Origin: Armillaria gallica
Taxonomy: Eukaryota > Basidiomycota > Agaricomycetes > Agaricales > Physalacriaceae
NCBI GenBank assembly: GCA_037576215.1
Contig: JBANDB010000003.1
Span: 5,332,001-5,396,000, forward strand
Direction of reading: 5' to 3'
DNA: 64,000 bases
Shown: positions 23,234-35,059 of the stretch, in pieces
How positions within the stretch are numbered: the stretch's first letter is position 1
Layout of the letters: the number at the start of each line of letters is the position of its first letter
The notes under the pieces: model-generated
What the model saw: the letters and a program-made list of their open reading frames with translations, nothing else
The model's database searches: none
What the model was told of the DNA's origin: nothing
Translations under genes and position numbers: made by a program

Positions 23234-24986
23234 TCAAGACGTCTCAGTGCCGGACGGACCCACCATATTCACATCCACTTCAGTCTCCCTTCCCCTTTCT
23301 CCATTCATCTCCTGTACTAAAACCGGCTCCAAATCCTCATACATATCCTCCTCCTTGACTTCTTCACCCCTTGACCTTTTGAAGGCCCTCATCCTTGTGG
23401 TCGCCTGCCATCGGAACTCCTTCTCCGCCTCTTCCTCCGGATCCTCGTCAGGCATGGGCATGTTAATTAAGGCATCCAACTCAGGAATGCTGACGGACTC
23501 CATGTCTGGTACCATATCCTTCCTAACTTCCTCCTCCAAGTCCAACGGCTCATCAGAATCTTCCACCCTATAACCCTCCTGACTCTTCAACAGCCTTTTC
23601 CAAAGCTGCCACTCCTTTCAGTGTCCATGCATGTTGTAGAATTCCTGGCGGGCTTGCAGGAACTTGTTACGAGCCAACATCTGCTCATGCAGACCAGCGA
23701 CTCCGATGGTTCTGACCTAAAAGGACTTGTTCAAAATTTCATATGGGTCATCCATCCTGAGCGGAGTGTCCTCGACCAGTGACTGCAAACCCTTCACCTT
23801 GATAACTGCCATGTCTCAGTCCAAACAATGTGCAGCCATCTTGCGCAATACCTCACTGTAGATATCTCTGGTTTTTCAGAGCTCCAACCAGGATGCCTCG
23901 AATTCAGCCATCATAGACTTCGAAGGCAGATCGTCTGGGTACTTGACATTGTTATCAGGATGGTAATCATCCATTAAGTCCTTCACCCGCTCCGTGACCA
24001 TATCCACCTTTTCCTTCAAACATGCTAGCCTTGAAGAAATGTCTTGAAGAATCTCCAGCATATTGCCAGAATCCGCAGAGCCACCTTCGTCACCACTTTT
24101 GTTGAAGGAACATCGCGCCTTTTTAACACAGCACTGCTGACAGATTTGGAGACTACTGCAGACAAAACAGGTGGCCTTATTGGTATGACATTTGCCACAG
24201 TGTTCTAACCCAAGTTAGCAAAGACAACAGGATCCAACGGCATCACATACCATTGCCAGTCAAGACCTTATTCTTGGCCTGAGGTGCAGGCTCAGTCTTC
24301 AGATGCTTTGGCAATGAAGGACCTGCCGGTGCACCCCCTGCCTCTCCTTCACTCACTACTACACTGGCAGAACGGAACTTACGCTTTTGGGGCTCCACAA
24401 CATTCACCTTTCCCTTTCCCTTGGCATTCTTTCTCCTCTTCTTTAATTCAGCCATTGCAGCCGTTTTCGGATCTGCTGGATCTGCCTTGGTATCTCTGTC
24501 ACTCACCGACGGAGCACCAGCAGCCTGCAAGGCCAACTCGTTAGCCTCATCCTCTTTCTCCTTCTCCTTTTCCTTCTCCCTATCCTCTTGTTCCTTCAAG
24601 TCAGCCAGTCACTGATGCTCTGCAGCCTCCTGTTTCTCCTTCTCCAAGGCCAACTCTTTTTCTTTTTTGACCTCCAGCCGGAGCCACTCTTCTTCCTGCC
24701 TCCATTCCTCTGCCTTCCTCTCAGCCTCCTCCTTCTCTTTTTTCAAGACTTCAACCTTGAGCAAATGTGCCAGCTTATCCAGCTTTAATCTCTCCACCTG
24801 GGCCTCCTTCACTCTCGCGGTCTTCCAATCCTCATGTTGATTCATGGCATCATCATAGTGCTCTTCTGCGGTGGTCTGCTCAGTCATCCATGCCTTATAA
24901 TCCTCAAAAGAAAGATCTGGGGGAGTCAGGGCTGACGCATAAAGTTTGGGCGTTATGGAGTCATGATACTCGATGGGTGCTGACAT
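23234..24986 (-). pseudogene. Antisense accessory gene of Gypsy-2: coiled-coil protein with cysteine cluster, spliced
   Basis: The gene lies on the opposite strand between integrase and the 3' LTR. ATG at 24986 starts MSAPIEYHDSITPKLY, followed by a long Lys/Glu-rich coiled-coil segment. Exon 1 ends at 24251. A 46-nt intron (24250-24205, GTATGT to TTAG) joins in frame to an exon opening with a cysteine cluster: HCGKCH, CFVC, CQQCC and ARCSFN. A second coiled coil follows (MLEILQDISSRLACLKEKV), then an acidic C-terminus to about 23236. In-frame stops, mostly TGA, lie at about 24609, 23876, 23815, 23718 (TAG) and 23618. No catalytic domain is seen. The cluster suggests nucleic-acid or chromatin binding. 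Because the intron is on the strand opposite to the element's genomic RNA, retrotransposition would not remove it. Confidence 0.75.
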
Positions 24987-25134
24987 GTTTCTCGTTGAGG
25001 AAAAGAGAAGCGAGGAAAAAACAGGGATGATGAGAGTAGGAGGTTAAGTTGCAAAATTCCTACAGTCAAATTTCATGCATGCATACCCATATTGATCGGC
25101 CATCAGGATCAGCACTCTTGAGGGCAAGAACACT

Positions 25135-25146
25135 AAGGGGGGATAC
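25135..25146 (+). promoter_or_regulatory. Gypsy-2 polypurine tract
   Basis: AAGGGGGGATAC lies immediately before the 3' LTR, the expected place for the primer of plus-strand DNA synthesis. Confidence 0.75.
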
Positions 25147-25671
25147 TGTTACGCGCATGCCATGGACCTCTGCTTCACACTGACTTCATGCACAGACTTC
25201 ATCTCAACAAATGACACCATTGGACCTCCGTGGCCTCTGGCCACTTACCATCTACTTACTCCATTTAATATTTCATATCCCCTTCATTTTATTATTTCAC
25301 ATATTAAATCTAGAACCTGAATTCGGTAGTGAACAGACCTCTGTCAGATTCCATCAGACTCCAACTCAGATTACCTACTCATATATATACTGTAGAATTA
25401 CTTGTAGATACTCAGTTCAAATATCAACTTGGTTTAGCCAAATCTCTCTGACTCCAAGTCTAATCTATCGCTCTCCAAGTCCACGGCCTCTGCTCCGTTG
25501 GACTATCCTTACTCTCTATCTAAACTTTCACTCTCTGCAGACTCCGCTCTGCAATCCAATCTTAGGGCTTCGGCTCAAGGGTGACATTGCTAATAGCTTT
25601 GCCAAAGCCCATGCACTCCGCAGACCTCTGCTTGTGTGAGTTATCTTTGTTTATTTGGCACGTCCCTAACA
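25147..25671 (+). repeat. Gypsy-2 3' LTR
   Basis: It starts TGTTACGCGCATGCC and ends CGTCCCTAACA, and aligns over its length with the 5' LTR. Differences are largely transitions, and it retains CpG sites (for example GTTACGCGC) that are changed in the 5' copy (GTTATATGC). Confidence 0.9.
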
Positions 25672-26394
25672 AAATAAAGGTATGCAAATGAGGGTTGAAC
25701 TGCACATTGTATTACATGGTGGTTGAGGGTCCTTGATCAGGTCTCAGGCGCAAACATACCCAAGACGTCATCCATGACTGTGGTGATGATATGCACATTC
25801 AAGGAGCCCTCGATAGAGGCTCAGAGGGTCAGGTGGAGGTATGAAAAATCACTAATCTCATTGTAGGACTATCGAGAGTCACAATTGAGGCCTACTCAAC
25901 CAAGGGTGCCAAACAAACATTGTTCAAGGTATGGGGGGAAAATGAGACGTGTATACTCCTGTCGAGGGTTTTAGACCAGCATGAATGAGGCTAGATTCAT
26001 AAAACACACCTGTTCACCCTTTGCCCACCAATCACCTGTCTCTGACTACCCACCCAATGCTAAGAAAAGAAAAACATTGTATTCAAACCAATCTTGAGAT
26101 GAGGAGCTCAAGCAAGTCAGTGTTGAGGCTGTTGTCGAGAGTTGGAGGCCATAGTTGAGGGAACTGGGTTTGCCACACATCAGAAGCCATGATTGCTATC
26201 CCAGTTAAGGTGAAATCCTGACAAATGAGGGCTCTTGAGGACTCAGAAGAAGTGTTTGCAGAATGTTGGAAGAGCATAATTTATGGTCTATACGACCAGA
26301 GTAACTGCCGGCATAGCGAGAGACAAGAACAATGTGATAAAAGTCACACATGAGGTGTAACCAGTGGTCATTGTGATGACCCCATCACACAGGC
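25672..26394. other. No gene recognised
   Basis: No long frame and no recognised repeat. Words such as TTGAGGC, CGAGAG and CAAGG recur irregularly, and a part may be upstream sequence of the following transposase remnant. Confidence 0.3.
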
Positions 26395-27060
26395 CTGGTC
26401 ACTAACTGGGTTTGGATACATTTTGAGACATCAAAGACTGATCCATTTCATACACTTTCATTTGATCCTCTCTATGCTCATGATAATGGTCTTTTTGGAG
26501 ACCATCTCAGATATGAAGTCATTTCTTGAATTAGGTTAGGAATCTATAGGTCAGACAGATGATCAGTAAGTTCTATATCAAGACTCATACTCACATTCTG
26601 TTTATATTCTGAACTTCTTTGTTACAGAATAAAGCTCTTTTCATGCTGGAGAAAACTATATCACTTTGAAAGTGGTTTCATAGCAGTTCATTTTGCTGAC
26701 AGCAGAAAGTACAAAGATCTGTCTGAAGTAAGTTCAAGGTCTTGCTTTCAATGTATGACAACCAAATAAAGAGTTCACTTTTAGCATATCATCTTTGTCA
26801 CACATAATATCCTTACAAAAAACAATGATGAGTACAGGTATCATTTGCTGAAGTGTGTCTGAAGCTATATAGAGCTTTGTATGTATGCTGGCTTCAACTT
26901 TCATACTAAGTGCAGTATACAAACTATCCAATGATACACTTGGTATCAGGCTATCCATAGATTTTGTAATTTCTATCAAATAGCACAGTCTACAAGTGGT
27001 ACTAAGAGCTATAGTGAAGGCTTTACACTGATAGTTAGAAGACCATATGAGATAGTGAGT
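26395..27060 (+). pseudogene. Plavaka/KDZ-type transposase remnant
   Basis: At about 26410-26510 the plus strand reads TDPFHTFSFDPLYAHDNGLF then GDHLRYE, which matches the region of basidiomycete Plavaka-like transposases with the pattern F-Y/D-x-L-H/Y-A-x-D-x-G-L-F/W. Further pieces in changing frames read HFADSRKYKDLSE (about 26685) and, near 26830-26900, YRYHLLKCV and SYIELCMYAGFNFHTK. Stops and frame changes are frequent. Plavaka elements are cut-and-paste DNA transposons of the CACTA-like group; the family name is from memory of the motif, so the superfamily is less certain than the transposase call. Confidence 0.5.
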
Positions 27061-27600
27061 AAAGCAGTATAAGAATAGACTTAGAAGTGACATCTAGACA
27101 AGTTAACTCTATAAGCCTTCAGTACTGAATGCTATTCCCTGCTTAAAACAAGACTATTTACAGTCAGAACCAAGGGACACATCTCAATGAGTTGCAAACC
27201 TAAAGCAGAACACAAAAGAACTAGATTACTTGACATCTCGATGACTTGAATGAACCTAGAAAAGAATTGCTAAGTCCACAACAATTCACACTGTGAAATA
27301 AATGTAGTCTAGAACACAAATAAACCTGGAATAACTGAATAACTGATGCTTGGCACCAAGATAGCTAACTAAGATCACACAGTGATTGAAGCAATACAAT
27401 CTTGGTCTGACAATTGATCATGATCAGTGGTTACATCCTCAAAATACCATGTGAGGAGTTCCTGCAGACCATTAAGGCACTCCTTGGCAATAGAATAACC
27501 ACTAGTCATTCTGCTCTCTCACCAACTAAAGTAACCTAGATGTGCTAAGTCAACCACAGACCAAAAACATTGCCTAGTTAAAGTGAAATAAGCCCTAGAA
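27061..27600. other. No gene recognised
   Basis: AT-rich sequence without a frame of note. It may be the start of the LTR-like stretch that follows. Confidence 0.3.
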
Positions 27601-28014
27601 TGCTTTAAGTTCAAACAGTTAATGAGTCAGTGTACTCTTTGCAAGTCTTGTACTTGAAGCCAGGACCTGTGAGTTCTTTGTCACAAGTGCAAGTGCTTGT
27701 GTTGTAATTGAGTCCATATACTCCAGAGTAAGTATACTCTTTGTAGACCTCTAGATCTTTGATTGTTCAATTGTTAAAGCTTCCCTAGTTAAAGCCTTAC
27801 CCACTTACCTAGACAAAGTTGTTTCAAGTCTAAACCACTCAACCTATACCTTACAAAACCCCTATGTCCATATACCTTGCTGTTGTGATTAGTGTATCTC
27901 ATGTAAACACTTTTAGACTTGAAATCAAAGTTGTTTTGAAGCAAACCCAATTGATTATTGATATCTAAGTATATCATAAGTGCTTCTACCATATTCACCC
28001 TCAAACTTAACATT
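27601..28014 (+). repeat. Degenerate LTR end of an old Gypsy-A relative
   Basis: The stretch ends GCTTCTACCATATTCACCC...AACA followed by TTGGTGATTGTG at about 28010-28021. The Gypsy-A LTR ends with the same TGCTTCTACCAT word and an ATACA followed by TTGGTGATAAGTG at 34612. A gypsy protease remnant of the same lineage follows at 28191. The upstream limit of the LTR could not be set. Confidence 0.45.
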
Positions 28015-28190
28015 GGTGATTGTGTGTATGTATATGTATATATGTATGTGTGATTTTAGTATTTAGATTGATGATCTAGACACTTGTTGCATTTGTGTGC
28101 TGCCCATTACTGAGCACATCAACATGGGTGCCAATAGAAGGCTCACATGTTGCATGAAAAGTCTATGAGCATGCACTTGACTCCACAGTC

Positions 28191-28986
28191 ATGTTGTCAT
28201 ATCAAGAGTTATATTCCTTATCACCAGCAATTAGGAAAATCATTAAGGAGGATAACATGAAGTGCAAAGTGCTCAATACCATGAAACAGTTTCAAAAGGA
28301 GGTAGCTTTACTGTTTATCAGACCTGAAACTGTAGAAATCACAGTGAAAGTGCTAGAAAACCATGAAAACAGTAAAACTTCCACTCTTTTATACAGCATA
28401 CCAGATAAAAATTCATTCAGACTTTCAAGTAGACTAGTAATGCTCAGAAAGAACCACCAGCAAGATCAACAGTCATCCTAGATCCATATGAAGCTTGCAT
28501 CAAGAAAGGGGAGAAGATCAGACCCTTGAAATACACAGCAGATTCCATTTCATTAAGATCTATCATTCCTGTGGTAGATCATCAGCTCAAAGTTGAGTGC
28601 ATCATTGATTCCAGATCACAAGTGATCTCCATGTCAGAAGCCATATGCTTGCACTTGGGTTAATCTATGATCCTACAGTTATATTGGAAATGCAGTTGGC
28701 TAATGGAACTGTGAATTATTCCTTAGGTCTAGCATGAAATGTTGCATTTTTGTTTGGAGATATCATATTATATCTTCAAGTTCAAGTTATTCAGCGATCA
28801 GCTTATGATATTTTGCTCAGCAGACCTTTCAACACATTAACTCAGAGCATTGTTTGCAATTATGTTGACAAGAACCAGACCATTATCATTTATAATCTGA
28901 ATACCAGCAAGACTGCCACTATTTCAATGATTTCTCATAGTTATTCCTGCATCCTTAACCATGACTCATTCTCTTGGGAAATTTGA
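28191..28986 (+). pseudogene. Gypsy protease-region remnant, relative of Gypsy-A ORF2
   Basis: The pieces parallel Gypsy-A ORF2 in order: LYSLSPAIRKIIKEDN (compare DLSEPLRKEIAKLM), then IIDSRSQVISMSEAICLHLG, ILEMQLANGTVNYSLGLA and VAFLFGDIILYLQVQVIQRS with AYDILLSRPF at 28740-28850. A frameshift separates the first from the later pieces, and a TGA at about 28736 interrupts the last. The aspartic protease would process Gag and Pol. The copy is much older than Gypsy-A and is not rich in ACTAGT. Confidence 0.7.
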
Positions 28987-30229
28987 CTAGAAGAATCTAA
29001 CAATGATATTGAGGAGATCACTCTTGTCATTAAATTAGACATAAATCAAGAATGTAAAATTATTGCCTACATGGCATCCCCTTCCAAATTTGACTCAAAG
29101 AATGCTTCAACCCAATATTTATCAGCCTATGACCCTAATAAATTCCCTATCCAATCTACTACATTTACACAATCACTATAGTCAACTAAAACCATGTACA
29201 GTTCCACCTCATATGCTGAATTCTCTTTACCAACTGATCACAAACAATTTTGAAACACCAGAATACATTTGCACTGGACCCTGACCATATAGTCTTGAAG
29301 TGATATAGTGTGTATAGCTGCTTTCTATGATATCCAATTCTCAGTATATAGCTGTAGATACTCAGACCCTCCTAATCTGAGTTTTTTGACTCTGTCATCT
29401 GTATAGTCCTATATAGCAAGGGTCATTTTTTCTAATGTATATTGACATATTTCTGCAGTAGCATCAGCTCCCTCCTTGGACTGCTTTGAACATTTGACAC
29501 TTTCCTAGATACCAGAGGTGGAGGAGCTGCTCCTTTCAGAGGTAGCTCTCTCCCTTGCTTTCTGATAGGGTCTGTGCATCCTTTCTCTGCATGTGACATG
29601 TTTCCAGTAATCTTATGGAAGGGAGTTGGGTCATCTGTAGTCATCTGTATTCCTGAATGCATTGTTCTCTTGGTGGGGTGTAGTGTGTTGTCATCTTTTT
29701 ATTTGTGATAGCTTTGGTTACTTTTCCGGTTCCCCATGGTGTATTATGGAGAATTTGTAGTTTAGGGAGATGAATATTAAAGGCAGGACTGGAATATAGA
29801 GGATATAATGGATTCTATGCTTAATTCATAATCTACAGAGCCATCGTCCCAACTCACATCTGTGTGCCAGGAGCATGAGAATATTTTTGATGGTGACAGT
29901 CTGAGTTCAAGAAGCATTCAGATTAGAAGAAAAAATGATGCAAAGTCTAAATTCTGGTCAAAATATTTCAAGTCCAATGCTTCTTTTCACATGGCTAAAA
30001 GGTTGGTCTTATCCAGACTGAACACTCAGATGGATTGAACAGAGCTAATGGGATCAAAGACACATTAATTGGTTATGACTATGAAAATGATAGCAAATGG
30101 AATAGCAGAAGATGGGGGAATGGAAGCAAAAAGTAAGTAATCGAAATAGGAACTGTGGGGTTATATCAGTAGGTAATTGCATGTGATAATCTATGTTGTA
30201 AGCAGGCTTACACTCATTCAGCTTTTAAA
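28987..30229. other. No gene recognised; possible further Pol debris
   Basis: Short open pieces are present, for example FDGDSLSSRSIQIRRKNDA at about 29890-29950 on the plus strand, without a recognisable domain. The 29432-29662 minus-strand frame (76 codons) has no support. Confidence 0.25.
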
Positions 30230-31284
30230 AAAGAGAGACAGTGCAAACAAAAAAAACACCAATAGAGCTAAGACCAATATGAAAGGGTAAGAGGAACAAC
30301 ATCAATGAAGTGGCATTAAAAAACCTAGTAGAAAAAAGCTGTGCCCTAACCACTTTCCTAAATAAACTTCTGCAACTTCTCCTAATTATTGAGCATGGCA
30401 TTGTCAGCCATTTCAGTTCTAGAGATCCAATGATCATGACCAGCATTGTAATCCTTGAAGTATACAAGTATACAAGATATTGCTTTCTATGGCCTCGTCT
30501 TCATTCTTCCACAATGTGATCAATGAAATGTTCTTCTAGACCGTCCAGTGTGAGAATAGGTCCAGATTCCAAAAATTCACATAAAGAAAATGGGTCAGGG
30601 TTGTTTGGTACAAACTTGCAGAGGAGAGACACATGGAAGGTTGGAAACATGTTCAACAAAGGAATATTTAATATATAAGTGAAAAAATCAGTATGTGCAT
30701 CAATAATAGTATAGAGACTATCGAAACGTGACATAAACTTAGCAACATGGTTCTTCTGGCTAGCTTGATAATCCCTTCTTCTATGCATCATTGAGAGCAT
30801 GACTTGATCACCAACTGAAAAGGATGGTTCAGTAGAATGATGTTTGTTTGTGTGATAGGCTTGAGAAACCATTGCAGCAAGCATGTTATCAGCAGCTTCA
30901 GCAGTGTCCAATTTAATCTTTTTGATACAATTAATGGCAGCTTAGAAATCAGAGTCTGGGTTCACAAGATGTCCAGGAACCAAAAAGAGAATGATACATG
31001 GGGAATGACCCATGCACAGCTGAAAGCTGGAGAATCCTACAGAGGCATTGACAGTATTCATCATGTTAAAACAAATCATAGGTAATACCTGAATCCAGCC
31101 TTTTTGATTACACTTAACATGGAAATGTACAGCCTGATTAACAGTTTTATTAGTGCATTCCAAAGCACCATCAGTTTCAGGATGAAAAGATGTGGACATT
31201 TTTAACTTAACACCAGTCAATTCATGAAGAGCTTTTCAGAATTTAGATATGAAAAGTTTATCATGATCAGAGATAATTTTGAGT
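30230..31284 (-). pseudogene. Gypsy integrase and chromodomain remnant
   Basis: On the minus strand from about 31284 the sequence reads ISDHDKLFISKF, then TGVKLKMSTSFHPETDGALE (catalytic Glu region), NQKGWIQVLPMICFNMMNTV, GFSSFQLCMGHSP, and VGDQVMLS at about 30810. A chromodomain-like start LDGLEEHFIDHIVEE ends at 30501, with QYLVYL after it. This is the integrase C-terminal half of an Agaricomycete chromovirus. It abuts, without an intervening gag or reverse transcriptase, a leader of the Gypsy-A type at 31285-31370, so it is a rearranged or internally deleted copy. Confidence 0.75.
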
Positions 31285-31616
31285 GGTGATATGCTCAGTA
31301 ACAGTGAGTGGCAAATAGACTAGTGGCTAGCAATGAACACTAACAAAACTAAACCTATCACCAACTCTACACTTGTCACCAATGTATTGAATTTAGGTTT
31401 TTCAAGTACAATAGAAGCACTCTACAGACTTCAATAATCAAAGAAAGTTGTTTCAAAGATGTTTTATTTGTTACTAGTGAGCTATACAAGTATACAAGTG
31501 TACTACTCACACTAGCAAGGTGGGTAAGACACAATTGGGTGAATAGTGATTTGGTTTGAGCTACTGCACTTGCTCTGACTGGGACTGCTTTGAACTAGTG
31601 GCTCTCTTGGCCCTAT
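31285..31616 (-). repeat. Gypsy-A-type LTR 3' part and leader, left half of a split LTR
   Basis: The reverse complement matches Gypsy-A 34380-34700: the LTR end (AATTCAATACA), the primer-binding-like TTGGTGACAAGTG and the leader GTTGGTGATAGG. The LTR is interrupted at 31616 by Gypsy-3 and resumes at 49151-49155 (duplicated CCTAT) and continues to 49568. Confidence 0.8.
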
Positions 31617-32010
31617 TGTTACGATTTATTCATTTCTTTACCTAAGCACCCCTTATCTTATCTTTAGATCCATGACTCCACAGAAGTCTTCATAAATCTC
31701 CACATCGCTACATCGTCACACTTGCTCAATGTGTATTATTCTCGGCTACCATGTATTTGGCTTATTCACTTTCTAACATGGTACCCTCATCTTTAGGACT
31801 TATCAGGACCCTCACTTTAGTATATAAGTAGTGTACTCAAAGCTATATATTCCCTAGCTTTAATCTAACGTTTATTCATACCAAGACACATTCCTTCTCG
31901 CTAAGCGCTATCAGGTTAGTCTTGATCGCCAATCTTCACGGGACTAGTCAGTGACTGTACAAACGTGATACAGCTGACTATTTACCCTTGATTGGAGTTC
32001 GGGTCTTACA
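31617..32010 (+). repeat. Gypsy-3 5' LTR
   Basis: It starts TGTTACGATTTATTC and ends GGGTCTTACA. TATA-like TATATAAG lies at about 31820-31828. It is 29 bp shorter than the 3' LTR, which has an extra TTATCTTATCTTTGGCACTT-type duplication near 48760-48800. Confidence 0.9.
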
Positions 32011-32054
32011 ATTAGCTCAAAGCTTTTTTCTAGCCCCTACCCAAGCAATAACCA

Positions 32055-33383
32055 ATGGAGAACGACGATGCACGTATTATAGCCATCTCACTAGGAATAC
32101 CTAGTGCCACTCTCCTCTCCATCGCTCTCATTCTTGCAATCAGGTTTTGTTAGAGGCCGTGGCAATGAATAGAGGCACACCACGTCACCCCCACAGTCAC
32201 TACTACCCCCACCAACGATTCCAATGGCATCCTGCTTGAGCAGCAGCTGCCCCGAATCTTTGCACCCATACCACAGCGACCGATCCCAATCAACGAGCTC
32301 GCTGGGTCAGGAGTCGACGAAGAGGAGGAGAACATTCCTGAGTCGCCTTCTCCCATCATCCCGGAGAGAAGGCCTCCTACCACTCCCAGAAGGAACATGC
32401 CCATCCTCACCATCGCCACCGCGCCTCCCTCTCCCAACTATGTCGCGTATATCCCTCGAACTCCCTCACCTGGCACATACGCTTGATTCACCGCCAGTGT
32501 CAGGGGATTCGACATGGGCCAAGACATCCGATCCATCGCCCCAGCCACCAATTACAACACTTGGGCTAACAGGGACCCTACTCCACCCCTGCAGCCGGTA
32601 TCGCTTCCGAGGAGTTCTGGGATAACGTCGTCATCCCCTACAGCACCTACTTCAGTTGGGACCAGCCGGTACAGAACCGGGAGCTCACACTCGAGCCTGT
32701 ACCAGCCATCGAGGAACCCGTCACCAGCTCCTCTACCCACCTTTACCCCACAAGACGCTCCGGTTGGCGAAACATCAGGTCCCTGCACAGATCCCCACAC
32801 CATCCCCCTCAAGCAAGTGCTTGGGAGCAGCTCGCCCAGCGATTCCGAGAGCAGCCACAGCCCAAAGGCCCAAGCCAAGGAGCTTGGCCAAGCGACTCAA
32901 GCGACTCAAACACTGCGGTCGAGCCACCAAGACCCCTACACCTTTCCCCTCGACCACACTCAATGGAATCCCCCAGTCGACCACTGAGTCGTCGTGCGAG
33001 AACACGCCCAACAACCCCAATCCTGATGACGCTAACTGACACCATCAATTTTTATAATGACACAGAAGATGACCTCATAGTTCCTATTCCCGCTTTATTA
33101 AGGCAAGCAAACTACTGAGATATCTATAATTATTTTGCCTATGAATTACCTTTTGCTCCGGTTTGAGGGAACTCCCAAGCTGGAAACGATTATTTTATGA
33201 AGAAACAGAGAGGTCTCCCAGCAGATGAGATCTTACAGTATGAGGCAGAGTGAAACACTCGTCTCTTATGGAACGAAATACACTTGGATGCTGTAATCGA
33301 GGAATTTCCCCCTTACAAAGAAGCCGCACAGGAGATTGATGATACGCTGTCTACGCGTTCACACCTAGATTTTGCAATTTTAT
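32055..33383 (+). pseudogene. gag: Gypsy-3 Gag N-terminal part with hydrophobic leader
   Basis: ATG at 32055 opens a 32-codon stretch whose residues 8-29 are strongly hydrophobic (IAISLGIPSATLLSIALILA), ended by TAG at 32151. The same frame continues, with another stop, into a Pro/Glu-rich segment (PRIFAPIPQRPIPINEL, EEEENIPESPSP). From 32514 a Ser/Pro-rich frame is open for 157 codons. A last piece at 33030-33383 reads DTINFYNDTEDDLIVPIPA and DAVIEEFPPYKEAAQEIDD. The zinc knuckle and capsid parts are absent, replaced by the Gypsy-A insertion. Confidence 0.6.
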
Positions 33384-34611
33384 AATAATACTATTGCATA
33401 TCTATCTTACATTAGTGATACTTAAAGGACTATAGCTGAGGCTTCAAGATGATAGTTAGACTAGTATGCGACTAGTAGAGCCAGGACTTAGATGCGATAC
33501 TACTAGTGGGTTAAATCTACCAGCTGGCCATACTAGTGACTTGAATGCTAACAGGGCTAAGTGAATACAGCCACTAGTGGACAAGTAATACAACTAGCGC
33601 ACCAAACAAGAAGCAGAGGACACAAATCTCATAACGTTTGGTCACTAGTGAGTCAATCTGGGCATAAACACCTAAGTCAGGTTAATTAGTCACGTGGCAA
33701 TCTCGAAACAGGACTTAGAAATGAATTAGCAACAGATTAACCTTGCGGCAGATCTGATGAGTGCAATACAGATCCATTGCGATCGGTGCTAGTATAGCCA
33801 GGCTGCGCCTTCGATCACAATCGACAGCTGTTACAGGCACGCTCGCCTGGCTAGTCATTTATCCTTGGCACTAGTGGAGCGTCACTGGGCCCAGGACATG
33901 GAATACAACCGCTAGCAGAGCTCCTAGGCTCACTAGTCAGCAAGCGACCATTTCTAGGCTGACTATTGTGTGATTATTCACCATTATTCGTGACTAGCCA
34001 AGAAATCCTTATCAATAATACCCCTCTAGTCAGTTATTTATATCTTGATTGTACCTTGTTTGTCAGTATATAAGTAGTAGAATAGGTGCACGCGAGGCGG
34101 AGGCAAGCCATCCCCGCAATTGTGACCTACTAGTCAGTATCTAGTGCCCCAATTAAAGGCTTTTGTGCTTAACCTCGATGAAGCGGCTACTAGTCACTAA
34201 GTTACCCATAGCATTGAGTGAATAGAAGTGTCTTAGAGCAATCTTTTGTGTCCTGCAAAGGCCAAGAGTGTTTTGAAGTTAGTTCAAGCGAGTTCTCAAA
34301 GTTTAAAGTATTATTCTTAGGCCAAGAGCACCACTAGTCTGCCTAGAAAGCGACTAGTCAAGTGTTTATTCACTTGTAAGACATTACAGGGCCAAGAGAG
34401 CCACTAGTTCGAAGCAGTCCCAGTCAGAGCGAGCACAGTAGCTCAAGTCAAGTCACTATCCATCCAATTGTGTCTTACCCACCCCGCTAGTGCAAGTAGT
34501 ATGCTTGTATAGCTCACTAGTAACGAAATAAAACATCTTTAAACAACTTTCCTTGATTATTGAAGTCTGCAGAGTGCTTCTACCATACTCGAAACACCCA
34601 AATTCAATACA
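33384..34611 (+). repeat. Gypsy-A 5' LTR (start approximate)
   Basis: It ends AATTCAATACA at 34611, followed by TTGGTGATAAGTG as probable primer-binding site. The part from about 33970 onward matches the split reverse-strand LTR at 31371-31616 and 49151-49568. TATA-like TATATAAGTAG lies at about 34068-34078. It contains about fourteen ACTAGT hexamers. No second LTR of this copy is present to define its 5' edge. Confidence 0.6.
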
Positions 34612-35059
34612 TTGGTGATAAGTGTAGAGTTAGTGATTGGTTTAGTGTTGTTGGTGTTCATTGCCAGCCTCTGGTCCATTTGCCACTTGCCATTGCCAAG
34701 CATATCATCTGGAGCCCACCGCGAGGGAGTTTCAGACTTGATAATCTCATTGAATTAAGACTTTTATTTGACACTAGTCTTGTTAAATAAACTACTATTC
34801 AACCTAGCAGCTTGTATGCAATCTGTCTAACCAAGCCTCGGTGAAAGCAAAGGGCAAAGTTAGAGCAACAGAGCCCACACAAGCATCGTCTTCGAGGCCA
34901 GCACCTAATAGTGCCACCACAAGACCTAAAGGAAGATCAACAGCCAATTAAAAAGCTGCTGGTGTTGGAGTCCTGTCTAACTATGACTTACTAAAGAATA
35001 AACGAAGTGCAACTGCACCGCCCGATAGCCCACAAGCTAGGACAGAGCAGCGAATCAAT

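Larger units (their letters stand above)
17100..25671 (+). mobile_element. Gypsy-2: full-length Ty3/gypsy chromovirus with antisense accessory gene
   Basis: Two LTRs of 523 and 525 bp enclose gag, protease, reverse transcriptase, RNase H and integrase with chromodomain, then about 2.2 kb holding a gene on the opposite strand. In-frame stops and at least two frameshifts show that it is inactive. No matching 5-bp target duplication is visible: TAAAC lies before the 5' LTR and AAATA after the 3' LTR. The flanking repeat does not resume downstream, so the insertion site has been rearranged. Confidence 0.9.

Noticed and set aside
24243..24788. Plus-strand frames in 24284-24788 rich in Leu, Ser and Phe.
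   Set aside because: They are the complement of the Lys/Glu-rich coiled-coil antisense gene; composition and missing start context show they are shadows.
17100..25671. A 5-bp target duplication for Gypsy-2.
   Set aside because: TAAAC before the 5' LTR and AAATA after the 3' LTR do not match, and the flanking R1 repeat does not resume, so the site is rearranged.
28021..28062. A (GT)n/(TA)n simple-sequence stretch, and a (GT)n run near 6330.
   Set aside because: These are ordinary microsatellites with no further structure.
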